A DNA stretch of 64,000 nt. It comes from Daphnia pulex. Its lineage: Eukaryota > Arthropoda > Branchiopoda > Diplostraca > Daphniidae. Of this stretch, positions 8,070-19,700 are shown one piece after another. Positions within the stretch are counted from its first letter, which is position 1, and every line of letters starts with the position of its first letter. Both the position numbers and the translations under genes were made by a program. The stretch lies in contig NC_060028.1 of NCBI RefSeq assembly GCF_021134715.1, forward strand, positions 10,639,482 to 10,703,481, written 5' to 3'. The notes beneath the pieces were generated by a model that saw only the letters and a program-made list of their open reading frames with translations, was not told the origin of the DNA and did no database searches.

Positions 8070-10970
8070 ATGGCGATTATCCAACGAGAAGCGAAGAAGG
8101 CGACTTGCCATTCGTTAATGCCATTAATTATTCTCGGATATGTAGTGATGATGGTGACTGGTAAACCTATATCATCTTTGACCGGAAGTCGAGATTCCAG
8201 CACTGACGCCGTAATCACAACCCCGACTCACCTGCCATCCGATTCAAATTTCCCCAATGACGATGAGCTTACCCCGGAAGAAAAACAGGATTTAATGAAC
8301 ATCTTATTTCCGTCTTCTCGATCATCGACACCTTTGGCGAATTTAACTTGCAATGACGTACTACGAGTTCAAAAACTATACCCGAGAGTCAGCTTAGAGC
8401 TTCTCGTCGATTTCGTCCTAGAGCTTTTGGAAACCGAATCTTACGATCCTTCCAAAGAATTAACCCTGACTCAACATTGCCCAGCAGACCAAGGAGTGTT
8501 TAACAACATCACCGTGTTTCTCTTAAACAAGAGCATTCTGTTTAACTTGCTCGCACTGTTCATCGTGCTGACTGTCTCCGTGCTGGTAGAATTCTGTGGG
8601 CGGATTTATGACCGGAAGAGATCCCCCATCCATGCGGATCTCGAGTCCGGCTCCAACACGGATGACGAACAGGAAATGAAGCCAAAAGACCAAGGAAAAT
8701 GCTCATGGATCTCAGAAAGGATGTACGGAATCTGGGGTGGCATCCAGCCCAGCCATTTAAAAGGTCACCACGAAACAGACGAGCTCGTTTTGCTCAGTTT
8801 CCAACTCTGTCTCATCGCCATTTTGATCCCATCTTTTTTAATGGTGATAACAGTTCTACTGATTGGGGTCTTCACTACGTGGAATGTGATCCGCACCGGT
8901 GTCTGCTTGTGGGTGGTTTTCGTTTACAGCGTTGTTGTTTTCTACTTTCACGGGTCCCGAAACAAGATGACGATTGCGGGCGAGAGTCAAACAAGCCGAC
9001 GCACGCTATTGATTTCAAGAATCCATCGAGACGACTGCACCGAGAGCTTTCTGCGAAGGCATTTCCAAGACAACAATGGCGATGTTGTAGCTGGAGTAAA
9101 TCTGATTCACAAATTGGACGAACCGTCAAACAGTCTTCCAGCCACAGCGGCTTTCGTGACTTTCGCAACCCGACAACACGCCAAATTGGTCATCAATCAA
9201 CCGAGTAACACAAAAAGTTGGTCGCTGGAATGGGCTCCACCTTCTGCGGATATCGTCTGGGACTTTCTGCACCAAAAGGGAAGCCTCCTTTGCCTACTGA
9301 TCAAGATAATTCAATACTTTTTCATCGTCCTATTACCTCTGGTCGGTTCGACCATCGTCGTGGAATCGTTGAAACTCCTGGTCGAGCACGAAAGCCAATC
9401 TTACTACGTCCTGATTTACTCTAAATCGATCATTACCATTGCTATCTTGATCATCGTCCGAATCAGCCCCATCTTCCAGGTGAACCACCTGAGAAAATCC
9501 AGCAAACACTTGGGCGTTTTCCTGTCTTCGTTCGTCATCATCGTCGTATCAGAAATCGTTTTGCCTATGCTCAACTTTAAAGACATTTGGAATTCAATCA
9601 TCTGGACCCGAACCGACCCGGACGTGGTGAATCACTGGATTCGATTGCAGTGCATATTCCGGCCAGACCTGGGCTCTGAAATGGCCATTTCAGTCATCGA
9701 ATGGACTTTGTTTCGCAGCTGCTTCATTTTACCACGAGTGAAACGATGGGCTACCAAAACATGGCTGCGGTTAATCAAATCACCCAATGCCGAGGATGCC
9801 ATTCCGCGCGAAGAATTCGACATGGGCGAGCGCTACTCCGAACTGGTGGCGCAATTTGTCATCACTTGCGTGGGGTATTTCACCTATCCGCCAATTATCC
9901 CCATCACCGTCCTGTGCTTGGTAGTCGGTTACGTCATCGATCGCTACACGACGGCCCAGACGTTCGAGCCCACCTACTCGGGCGCCAACATCCACCGCTG
10001 GGCCATCATACTCGTTTTGATCATGCTGGTCATCCAGAGTGCTCTATTGTTCTTCAAAAACGTCTTAATGGTCGAAGCCGAAGCGAGTCTCATAGGCGAT
10101 TCGGCCCTGGTGGCTCTATGCGTCGGATTAAATTCACTTCTTTGTATCATTTCCATCGCGGTGCAGTTCCTTCTCTTTCGGCCCCAGCAAACGAGTTACG
10201 AAACAATTCCCGGAGCTGAAGACGAATCGCGAGATTATATTCCGCCAGCGCTCGCCGCCAACTTTAAGAGGACGCAGCACTCAACGCCCGAGACCAGAAC
10301 AAAACGACCAACAAAACGGTCTAACACGCAAAAGGCAATCGGATTATTCGGTGGACTGAAACTCGTCCTGTTCACTTTCGTCGTGCCGATTATCGTCGCC
10401 TGCATTATCGTCGTGATAATCAGATTCACCTATGTACCAAAAGTGGCTTACACTAAGTCGGCGGCCAACGTGAGCCTGACGTTAAATGCCAACTTGAGGA
10501 TGTACACGGGTCGCGTCCCGTTCACGACAATGAAGGAAGTCTGCCAAAAAGAGTCGAGTTGGCTGACGATCGAGTCGAGATGCGACGACATTTTACTGGA
10601 CAATGCCGTGCGTAACAATAGGAGCGCCATTTTCGCCAAAACCAATGAAGAGCAACGATTATTGTGGACGGGCGGGTTCTTTGACCTAACGACTAGCGAT
10701 GAGTGGCAATGGCTCGACGAGAGTGCCAAGACGGAATACGACCATTTTTGCCAGCCTAATGAGACGGAAGCAAACATCGCCAAGGCCAGGGAAAGAAACG
10801 TAACAATGCTGTACATTGTGAAAGATTACCGCGGGGACAAGTTCAGCAAAAACGGCCGCTCTTGTTGGCAAATTTACAATCAAGATCAACTTACCGAAAT
10901 GGGATTCAGCTTCCCAGCTGACAAAACTCCACGGCTGCCGTTCGTCTGCCGAGAATCCCATGTCAAGTGA
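8070..10970 (+). CDS. OSCA/TMEM63 (CSC1-like) channel fused to a C-type-lectin-like domain
   Basis: This is one uninterrupted 966-residue frame. I start it at ATG 8070, because the open frame before it begins with TTG. Family members are plasma-membrane mechanically or osmotically gated cation channels. Residues 1-30 look like a signal peptide. The extracellular N-part carries sequons. A first membrane segment lies near 160-180, followed by two more. The cytosolic domain opens with RTLLIS (about 310) and ends with WAPPSADIVW (about 388). The seven-segment core includes the family-like YPPIIPITVL and ending IDRY. The protein then adds a basic linker, an eleventh or twelfth hydrophobic segment (about 762-785) and about 180 residues with WTGG (866-869), C894, C932 and PFVC ending at C960. 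These are C-type-lectin-fold hallmarks, here with four N-glycosylation sequons. The extra segment would place this domain outside the cell. The canonical calcium motif WND is missing, so sugar binding cannot be assumed. TMEM63 proteins are usually near 800 residues. Confidence 0.85.
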   Translation: MAIIQREAKKATCHSLMPLIILGYVVMMVTGKPISSLTGSRDSSTDAVITTPTHLPSDSNFPNDDELTPEEKQDLMNILFPSSRSSTPLANLTCNDVLRVQKLYPRVSLELLVDFVLELLETESYDPSKELTLTQHCPADQGVFNNITVFLLNKSILFNLLALFIVLTVSVLVEFCGRIYDRKRSPIHADLESGSNTDDEQEMKPKDQGKCSWISERMYGIWGGIQPSHLKGHHETDELVLLSFQLCLIAILIPSFLMVITVLLIGVFTTWNVIRTGVCLWVVFVYSVVVFYFHGSRNKMTIAGESQTSRRTLLISRIHRDDCTESFLRRHFQDNNGDVVAGVNLIHKLDEPSNSLPATAAFVTFATRQHAKLVINQPSNTKSWSLEWAPPSADIVWDFLHQKGSLLCLLIKIIQYFFIVLLPLVGSTIVVESLKLLVEHESQSYYVLIYSKSIITIAILIIVRISPIFQVNHLRKSSKHLGVFLSSFVIIVVSEIVLPMLNFKDIWNSIIWTRTDPDVVNHWIRLQCIFRPDLGSEMAISVIEWTLFRSCFILPRVKRWATKTWLRLIKSPNAEDAIPREEFDMGERYSELVAQFVITCVGYFTYPPIIPITVLCLVVGYVIDRYTTAQTFEPTYSGANIHRWAIILVLIMLVIQSALLFFKNVLMVEAEASLIGDSALVALCVGLNSLLCIISIAVQFLLFRPQQTSYETIPGAEDESRDYIPPALAANFKRTQHSTPETRTKRPTKRSNTQKAIGLFGGLKLVLFTFVVPIIVACIIVVIIRFTYVPKVAYTKSAANVSLTLNANLRMYTGRVPFTTMKEVCQKESSWLTIESRCDDILLDNAVRNNRSAIFAKTNEEQRLLWTGGFFDLTTSDEWQWLDESAKTEYDHFCQPNETEANIAKARERNVTMLYIVKDYRGDKFSKNGRSCWQIYNQDQLTEMGFSFPADKTPRLPFVCRESHVK

Positions 10971-11028
10971 AATTCCCATCGTAGTTTAAACTTTCTGAAA
11001 TGAATAATATAATCATGTCATTTTCGTC

Positions 11029-11038
11029 AATAAATAAA
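11029..11038 (+). terminator. Poly(A) signals of the channel-lectin gene
   Basis: Two overlapping AATAAA hexamers (11029 and 11033) lie 59-68 bp after the TGA at 10968-10970, giving a short 3' UTR. Confidence 0.7.
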
Positions 11039-11039
11039 T

Positions 11040-11639
11040 TTGAATCACATTTAAAGAAAAACAAAAATGTTGTTGTAGTTATTTTTGAATAGCCATTAAC
11101 TTGTGTCGTTTAATAAGTTCACGGTTACCGCAACAAAAAGTTGCGCGGATTAGAACGTAACCTCGGAATAGTTTTGATTTGAAACACGGACGTGTAGTAC
11201 ACAAGTTTGAGGAGTCATTATATCGAAGGGCTCTTTAATGTGTATTGGGTAAAAGTTTCCACGACGTAGAAAGTTGATTACAGAGTGTTCGCGGGAACGG
11301 CATGTCATGTCTTCCCAAAAGTTGCTTTATTGGAACGCGCTGCTGGCGGTAAACAAGGAGGGAGCCACATTAATGGCACACGTTGTTCTCTGTCAATCTT
11401 GGTGTAGAGACAAGACTAACGAGGTTAACCAACTACACACACACACAACTACCCGAGCTGTAATTTGATTGCATGCGAAAAGCACACGCAATATGGCCAT
11501 GCATAAACCAAGCGTCGTGACATAAGGGATTAAGGGGGGACGAAAAGTATTGATGTTGACTAGAAAGATTTAATATTCGACAAGAATGCGCCTAACACGA
11601 TAATGAAACCACCTTGATGGAAAAAAATGTACAATTTTT
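11040..11639. other. Intergenic between convergent genes
   Basis: No exon is recognised. The flanking genes point towards each other, so the segment should hold the ends of both 3' UTRs. Confidence 0.4.
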
Positions 11640-11936
11640 TCACAAGTAAATGATACTCTGAAATCTTGTGGGAATTGCTCCGGGTTTGAGCACCGGACGA
11701 ACGGCGATAGTCGTCTGTTTTCCGTCTACCGTTGACACTCGACTTTTGATGATGGCGTCATCGTCGAAATGGAGGTCGCACACTTTAGATGATTTGGTGA
11801 CGACGGCGTCTATAGGTAGCGCCCTCTTCCAAGCCAAGAGTCGGTTTTCATCTTTCGGGAATGAAAACAAGATCCGATTTTCCATTTCCATCGTTTCAGC
11901 CCGAGTTGTGCAACCGGGCACGAAACAAGCGCACAT
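11640..11936 (-). CDS. Small THAP-domain zinc-finger protein (single exon or first exon)
   Basis: The frame encodes 98 residues that are almost entirely a THAP domain, a C2CH zinc finger that binds DNA and is related to the P-element transposase DNA-binding domain. C4 and C9 (CFVPGC), the FSFPKDE stretch, W35 in LLAWKRAL, and CDLHF (Cys-x2-His) give the zinc ligands and core. The C-terminal GAIPTRF occupies the position of the family's AVPTxF box. THAP proteins normally carry more sequence after this domain; here TGA follows nine residues later. Either the gene is a solitary THAP domain, or this is exon 1 of a longer gene whose donor I could not place. It is convergent with the gene ending at 10970 and in tandem with the fibrinogen-domain gene. 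Confidence 0.75.
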   Translation of the reverse strand: MCACFVPGCTTRAETMEMENRILFSFPKDENRLLAWKRALPIDAVVTKSSKVCDLHFDDDAIIKSRVSTVDGKQTTIAVRPVLKPGAIPTRFQSIIYL

Positions 11937-14900
11937 GATTATGCAATCAGCGACTACCTAAAATAAACAACAGTTTATTTATTATAGATTGTCTTTTCGG
12001 GTTAATAACTTTATGTAAGAGAAATAAATTAAACGAATAAATCACCGATAACTTTAAAGGCGATGCAAAAGCGTCCTCTACTAAGCCCTCTTTGGAAAGG
12101 AATAAAACTTGATAGAGCACTTTTCTACCTGGCCATTGAACGAAACGGATACGTGCGCAGCAATAACTCCGCCCCGGCGATCGCTTTTATAGGCTATATG
12201 TGCTCCAACAGGGAACAAGAGTTGAGAGACACATACAAACTAAACTTTACACCTTGTTCTTTCGCACTAAACGACATTTTTCCACTGCGACAACAGCGAT
12301 ATAGGTTTTCTTTTTTATCACCCCCGCCCGTTTGATTGTCATTCTGGCAGTTTCTTGTGAGACTATTGTGTGTTTGATGATAAGAGTGCTACGTGTTTCT
12401 ACTCGAGTGTCAATGACATGGCAAAAAAAAGAATGAAAAATAAACCAATGTCGTTCGGAGACGTTTTCCAGAAGGTGTTCGTACCTTAAAAATGAGTGTC
12501 AAGAGTAAAAGGAGAACCAAGGGAAGAATAGGAAAGTGGAAGAATGCGCCAAGTCACTTTCACTTTTTGGCTTTTGATCCCCAGAAGATTCGCAGTCGAA
12601 AAATATCAAAGACATTTTTTATTTTTTCTACACACACAAACGACAGCAAAACATCGATCCGCCAATTGTTGTTTGAATTTCCCCCCAAAAAAAGAAATAA
12701 GGATCGACCCAGGTAATATACGTTGTGACATATACTCTGACAGCTGCAGTTTAAACGATTATGTACAATGTGGATTATAGGTTTTTACGGGACAACAAAT
12801 ACACAGCCAAACGTTTTCTATCCAATTCTTTGATATCCTTTCGTTTTTCAATATCTTTAAGAGAAAAGCGGGGAAGGAGGAGGCGAGGACTGGCATTGAT
12901 CAAACAGAGAAGGCCGCAACTAGTCAACAGTGTGTGTGCAGAGTCTCTCTCGCCTACAAACAGTCGGACGGGAGAATGTTCAAGAATGCAATTAGACTAA
13001 AAGAGCTGCCCAGCCTATATAGGGAAGGAGAGAGAGAGGATACTGAACTCGCAAAACTCTCATCGTCGTCGGCCGGGGTCTCATGCGACTTCTCGAGTTG
13101 TTTGAAGATGAAATCGCTCCGTTTTTTCCCCCTCCCATTGTGTTGGAATGAAAAGACGGACTCTACAATCGAAGAAAACTCTCGACTAGTGTGCGACTAC
13201 TACAACATGTATATCCCGGTGGCCCATCGAAACGGCAGGGGGAAAAAATGTCACGACCTACTATACGCGCTGATCGATCTATTCCTTCACGGTCGTCTTT
13301 CATACAGTACCAAAGTCTTTGTCGGAGGGCGATATCATCAAGCGGGATCGTTGATCGCATGCTGGGCGCATATAAGAACCTCCAGACAAGTCGAAACGTT
13401 CTAATCTTCTTGCCCAACTCCGGCCACAGTCCGCGTTATAAATCATCATCATAATAATAGCGCACAGCACAGAGAGACAACCACACACAAACATCATCTC
13501 TCCCTTTCCTAGATATGAATAAAACAAAGTTATAAACACACGATGAGAGATCAAAGTGCGCGATATGAATAGCCAAGCAGCTGACCTTTTTTTCTATTTT
13601 CAATTCCTTTTATTTTGCTGTTATATCTGTTGGCAAAATGATGGCCATGTCAAAAACGCGCTTAGATTGCCCGGGGGGAATTGAGCTGGGTAACATTGCT
13701 GTTGCAGCACGAAAGACATGGCGGTAGAATTCCATTATTATTAATAGAAGAAGAGAAGCTTCGCAACAAGAACACGACGGGCACTCTACTATCCACTCTG
13801 CGTGCAAAAATAAATAACGAACGACCGCCGATGGACGTCGTCCCGTCTCTACACGCAATAATTAATGATCTGGATGAGAGTCTCCGAGGCTCTCTGATCT
13901 TGCACCGGTCGTACAAGACGATTGAAAGAGTCCCCAGCAGCAATAGCAACGAGCGAAATGACTTTCAGATATTTAGGACGCAGCAGCAAATATACAAGTC
14001 CCTTTCTTTGTCGTCGGAACGTGTCGCCATCCCTATAAGAAAAGAGTATTATGTTTGACGGAAAAAAAGATATAATTGAATATTGAATGAGCGCGTGGAC
14101 ACTTGGCGCTCCAAGTTGTAGACGAGTGTGTGCTTACATCACAACAATCGATAACACGACGATGTTCAATTACTTTCCGGAATGCAATACGGCAATGAAA
14201 TGAGAGAGAGAGTCCTTCTCTCTCCCATCCATATATATTTTTTGTTTTGTTGTTTTCATAAGAATTCAGCATACCGGGAGCGACGGAGTATAAATATAGA
14301 CAGGGGGGCCCTTTCCTTGTGACAGCACAGATGTCTGGAATAGTTTTCATATAACCCACTGTGTGTGACTGCTGCTGCTGTCGCTTCCTCATCTTTCGCC
14401 TCTTCATTTTTGTTGTATTTCTGTTTTGTTTCTCTCTCCTTTATCTCTTTCTTATTCTTTCCATCCCTGACAATAATTTATGGAGATAAGACAAAAGAGA
14501 GAGAGACAGAGAGAGGAAGGAAGAAATATTTGGGGAAAATGAAAATCTTACGGATGCCCTTCATCTCCGCTGGGATGGTGGGGAGGAGACACCGAACAAC
14601 GGGAAAACGGAAGGATCTTATACGATAGACGTATAAGACAAAAGACGACGACTCGTCATGAAAATCTGATCAACTGCAACAGCAGTCGCGATGAATGGCA
14701 AAGAGAAAACGTGGGCGAATTTGGGTATCGATCACCAGCCGAGAGCCAAACACGGGCGGGGGATATATTCATTCGGCATGAAATAAAAGGGAAAATTTCA
14801 AAAAGGCAAAAGCCGACGCCATATCTTCCAACGGTCGATCCGATCACACACACAACACACATATCTATATAGTCGATCCGGCATTTGGGATTGCCTATAT

Positions 14901-16605
14901 AAATCCCCACCCGAATAAAGATGCATGTCAAAGAGAAAAGAGCTAGGTATACATATACAACAGTATAAACAGAGCTAGACAGAGATATCAGAGCTCACCA
15001 TGGCGCATTTGCATATCGATGCCAGTCAATCTTGGGAAGAAGCCGATCAAAACATTTCCAGCTCTGTCGGCCGAAATCTTCCAGCCGACTGGATATGAAT
15101 AACACCCTATTTTCTGCCATCGAATAGAGATAGTCACTCTTAGAAATCTATTTGATACAAACTAGAATCCGTGAAAGACATTATTCCTAATAAGACGTTC
15201 AATTGTTAAATCCGCGTGTGCAAAACTTAACCATCTGTATCGCCATTAATAATGCAAGAAGCAGCAAGTCAAGTCACAATGCAGGAAAATGGGGGCGTAT
15301 CTATTGAGAGTTGAAAATCAAGATTGTTAGCTTACCAAAATCCAGAGATAAGTCCAATCAAATAAGGAGAGTAATTCACTAACGTTAACTTCAATTCAAA
15401 AGAATAATATCACTTTTAATTTTTAGCTCGTGCACAGAGTTACACCTCCACACCGGAGCTGTCAAATGAGACGACTGCAAAAATTCGTCTGCTAATTTTT
15501 GTGTTCTAATTCTAAACAAGATGGCCGCTGAACCAATAATTTATTAATTTTCGTAAGAAAAACAATTGCCAATTTTTGCCGATTCAAATAATATTAAATC
15601 TACGTTATGAAAAAATCTAGTTATGTTGTATGTATGTATCTTAAAGGAATAATGTAGGAAAATTTAACAATAGAAAGTTGTTTTTATATCAGCCGTATAT
15701 TTTCATTTCATTCGATTTTTGTCAGTTTTTGCCATCCCAAAAAAACTCAGGTTGGATTTTTTTTATTTTAAGTTTGTTTTAATGTTTTTGTTTGTTTTTC
15801 ATCATCAATGGCGATCAAAGAGAATATATATGTATATAATAGACACACGCGCGCTACAGGGCCCTGCCGTGTCCTGTGAAAGCAGCACGCCAAAATGCCA
15901 GCCAGGGAAAATCAAGAGAGAATTATGAACATGTATATGTATATATATAATCATGGTGACACACACCGTCACACACACGCAATCTACCCAACGAAAACAC
16001 AAACATCGTCCTCTTTCCTTCTCTCCTTTCCTTTCGTAAATGTATATAATTTGATATGTGTTATGCACACTGAAATATTATTATTTTGAAGGAGGGTCAT
16101 GAAAATAATTCCAGGGCGGGAATTTTGAATTGAAAAAAAGAACAAAACACAGCCAATAAAAATAATAAAAAAAAAAAAAAAACGGCGGGAAGATGGCCAA
16201 ATTCAAATCGAGGACAAAATCTTTGAATGGTTGTTTCTTCTTTTTCCTTCAGGCGGGCAGCTCTAAGAACACGTTAGTATAGATACACGCACACATTGAG
16301 AAACAGAAATTTTGTTTTTTGGCCCGAACGCAACACACAATAAGTCGGCCCTTATTTTTCGTTCCCAACCAACACATATATATAGACTAGGGTTATACAT
16401 GTACACATAGTGACGCAATCCAATTCTTTTTCAACCGAAACCAAATCATCCGCCAGATCATCGGTGATATTCCATGAATGTTTTTCTTTGTGCGCCAAAT
16501 CCGTTGGCGTCAGGCGATGATGAAACAGCTGGGGGAGGGGTGTGGGACTGACAACTGAGAAAAACGAGTGGGAATCATAAAATATGGATACAATAAGTTC
16601 ATTTA
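11937..16605. other. Gene-free 4.7 kb between THAP and the fibrinogen-domain gene
   Basis: Short open frames occur on both strands but lack codon bias, splice support or recognisable motifs. AG-rich runs (14196-14222, 14490-14520) and A/T tracts are present. The promoter of the THAP gene and the 3' UTR of the fibrinogen-domain gene must lie at its two ends. Confidence 0.45.
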
Positions 16606-16638
16606 TACACACACACACACACGACTGTGTGTGTGTGG
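16606..16638. repeat. (AC)n-(GT)n hairpin
   Basis: A run of CA dinucleotides is followed directly by GACT and then a run of TG dinucleotides, so the two halves pair into a hairpin. It lies about 150 bp beyond the fibrinogen-domain gene's stop, probably in its 3' UTR or just after it. Confidence 0.75.
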
Positions 16639-16778
16639 GTGGGCGAGATGATGATGAAGTGCACGACGGGATCAACTTGGACTAGGCCTCGGTCCGAGAT
16701 GTTTCGCACGAATGGCGTGGGGCACTTCACGGATGAGATTGAGGGTCTTTCTTTCGATTTGATTTCTTTTTGTCCAGT

Positions 16779-19700
16779 TCAATGAACCGACGGAGTCGAG
16801 TCGACGCTGGCCGTCGCCGTCGTCGTTGCTGGTTGGTTGAAAATTCGCTTGTCCCGCACCTTCATCTCGACTTTGGCCAGGGCGATCCACTCGTTCTCCA
16901 GGCTGTCGTACCAGGTCAATCCCAGGGCGTATTTGCCGTTGATGTTGACGTGCTGACAGTGCGAGTACCACCAGCCGCCCTGGTAGCTGTCGGCGCAGTT
17001 GGTGTTGCTCAGGTCCTGGTCGTTGTCCCGCGTGCTGAACTTCATCGACTGGTGGTAGGAGGCCATGGCGTCCGAGGCGTTGCCCGTGTAGCCGTGGAAC
17101 TGGACCGAGTAGCCCTCGTTCTCGCTGCCCACAACGAAGCTGTCGTACTCGGCCCACCAGTACTGGCCGTAAATGTCCCACAGGTCCACCCGCAGCATCG
17201 TCGTGTTGTCCTCCGTCAGACGGTGGAGGTTGTCGTTGCCCAGCCAGAATTCGCCCATCACAGAGCCGAAACCCGTTTTGTAGGCGGCCCAGTTGCGGTT
17301 GAAATCCTCTTTGCCGTCCGACCGGCGCTGGATGACGGTCCATCCGCCGCCGGAAGTCTCCTGGTCGCAGTAAACTTTGACGACTTCACTGGACTCACGC
17401 GGGAGAATGTAATTGACGCCCGTCGACGACACGTCGCGGCAATCTGAGATTAAACAACAGAAAAATGGGGTTGAATTAATTGTGAAATTAAATTAAATGC
17501 GGAAGAAAATGGGACTCACCGTGAGGTAAATTGTGGGCGAGATTGTTGTACTCGTGTTCCAGATGGGCCAGGCTCTGCTTGAGCGAATCGATCGACTGGG
17601 CAGACTGGATGGACTGCTCAATCTGGGCGAATCTCCAGTTCTGGACCTGCTGTCCGTGGCTCTGATTCATCATGGCCAGCGTGTTGTTGGTGAGTTTGGC
17701 TAGCAAAAGAGCCGAGCGGATCTGATCGGCCTGGACCTGCTCCTGCAGTAGAGTCGTCGTCGCCCTCATCGACTTGACCAGTTCCGACTGCTCGCCCTGA
17801 TCCTCCTTGAGCGTGTGGACGGTGGACGTCAGCTGGCCGTCGTTGTACTCAAGTTTGGCCACTTCACGCTGGAGTTCGCCAATGTTGTCGTCGTAGCGCT
17901 CCTCCAGCCGCTCCATCGCTTCAAAGAGCTGAAGCGTCGACGACTGGACCTGATCGACGCCGGAAACTTTCAGCGTCAGCCGGTCGACGCTCTCGGCCAG
18001 CTTCTTGTTCTGGGCGCTGATTTCGGCCACGTCTTCCGCGTTGCTGCCGGCGCAGTTGCTGGACGGCTGCGACTCGAGCCGCTTCAGGACGGCCCTCAGT
18101 TCCGTTTCCATTTTGTGGACGTTGGACTCGGCGGTGGTCCTCAATTGGCTCAGCAGGACCATCTGTTTCTGCAGGTCGTGCTGTTCGCCGGCCAGCGTCT
18201 TGACCATCTTCCTCAGCGTGTGAACTTGGTGTTTGAGCTCGCTGCGGTGGTGGCGGATCCGGTGGTGCTGGCGGGGCTGGACCGATGTGTCCGTCGCCGT
18301 GGTGGCCATCGTCGACAGTCGGTTCATCTCCTCGTCCGTTTGCTGGACGTCGTCGATGACGGATCGGGTCCTCCTCCGCTGGTTCTTCTTGGTCTTGAGC
18401 ATGTTGACAACGGGCTCTTCGTGCTCACTGTCGGCCATGGCCAGCATCTTGTGGGAGAGTTGCATTTCCAGTCGAATGTCGGCCATCTGTTTGAATCGAA
18501 AAAAAAACATTCCGTTATTATTATTATCAATTTCCTTGCGCAACATAAAAGATGTTTTGATTAGGGCTTTCAAAGTCGGCTGGATTTCCATCCGCATTTT
18601 GCACCCGTCAAAAAATAAAAAATAAACCGTAAGAAAAAAAAAATCACATGAAAGGGAGAACACACATCTCAAAGCTCATCCCCCCCCCTTCACAAAAGCG
18701 TAGTCGGGACGGATCAATCCGAGTGTAAAAGAAAACGCCAGAACCGGAATTTTCTTTCTTTTGGTGAAAAGAGATGCGAGCACCGAGGGTGAGAGAAAGC
18801 CTAGACAACGTGTGCGTCGCTGGAGCGTAACATCTAAAGACGGTAACATCTCATCCGCCATGCGAAACTTGTGCGATCCAGCACCCAACCCAAAAATAAA
18901 AATAAAAGCAGACGACGGCCAACTTATTATCCCACGCAGCTGCTGGAACGCTTATTTTGAGATGGAACTGACGGTTTATTTTGCCAAAAAAATAAAAAGG
19001 GTAGAAGGAAACATTTGGCCAGGGACAACATTTCATTTGTTTAAATGTTTTTATTTCTACCCCTCGGTTCTTTTTTTACGCGCTAGTTTCAAACACGCAT
19101 TAGTTTATCGTCCAGTAATGATGACTTTTGGGACCCATTGCGGTTGTTTTCGAGCTTTTTTTTTGGGATATGACTAACAAGAAAGAAGAATAGACATCAT
19201 GAAAGTTTTTTTTCTTTTCTTTTTGTGCTGATAATAGAGTGTGTAGTTATATATAAGAAAGAACCCCGCGCCAACCAGCAGGCCGGATGTGTTATGGACG
19301 AGCGGAGGGGAGCCGATGGTGGCAATCAAGTTATGGTGGGTTAACATCATATGTTGTTGTAGGAGACGACTTAACTGTATAATATATACCAAGACCATTC
19401 TCAGTTGCCTTTCAGCTATTATATAGCTCTCGGACTAGCATCAAAATTATGATCCGGACGGAAGGATATATATATTTGTCCAGAGTGTAATGTAGAGACT
19501 TACATTTCGGCGACTGGTGGATATACATAAATCAACCGATTCTTTTTTGCTTTATTTCTTTGCAGCTCTAAAAGGCACTTGAAGAGACAAATCTCCGCTA
19601 TTCTATCTCTATGTCTTAACAATCTCGAATGGGGCAAATCCGGCGAGGCCGAAGAGTACACGACGATTGACTCGTCGTGCGGAGGGGGTGGCATTGATTG

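Noticed and set aside
8699-10219. Second-frame and antisense open frames inside the channel-lectin gene
   Set aside because: They overlap a well-supported coding frame and show no independent motif or start context.
12934-14407. Overlapping open frames of 124-156 codons on both strands
   Set aside because: Each strand gives equally good frames, none with recognisable motifs; this is typical of stop-poor intergenic DNA.
16770-18564. Long plus-strand open frames opposite the fibrinogen-domain gene
   Set aside because: They are antisense shadows produced by the GC-rich codon usage of the real minus-strand exons.
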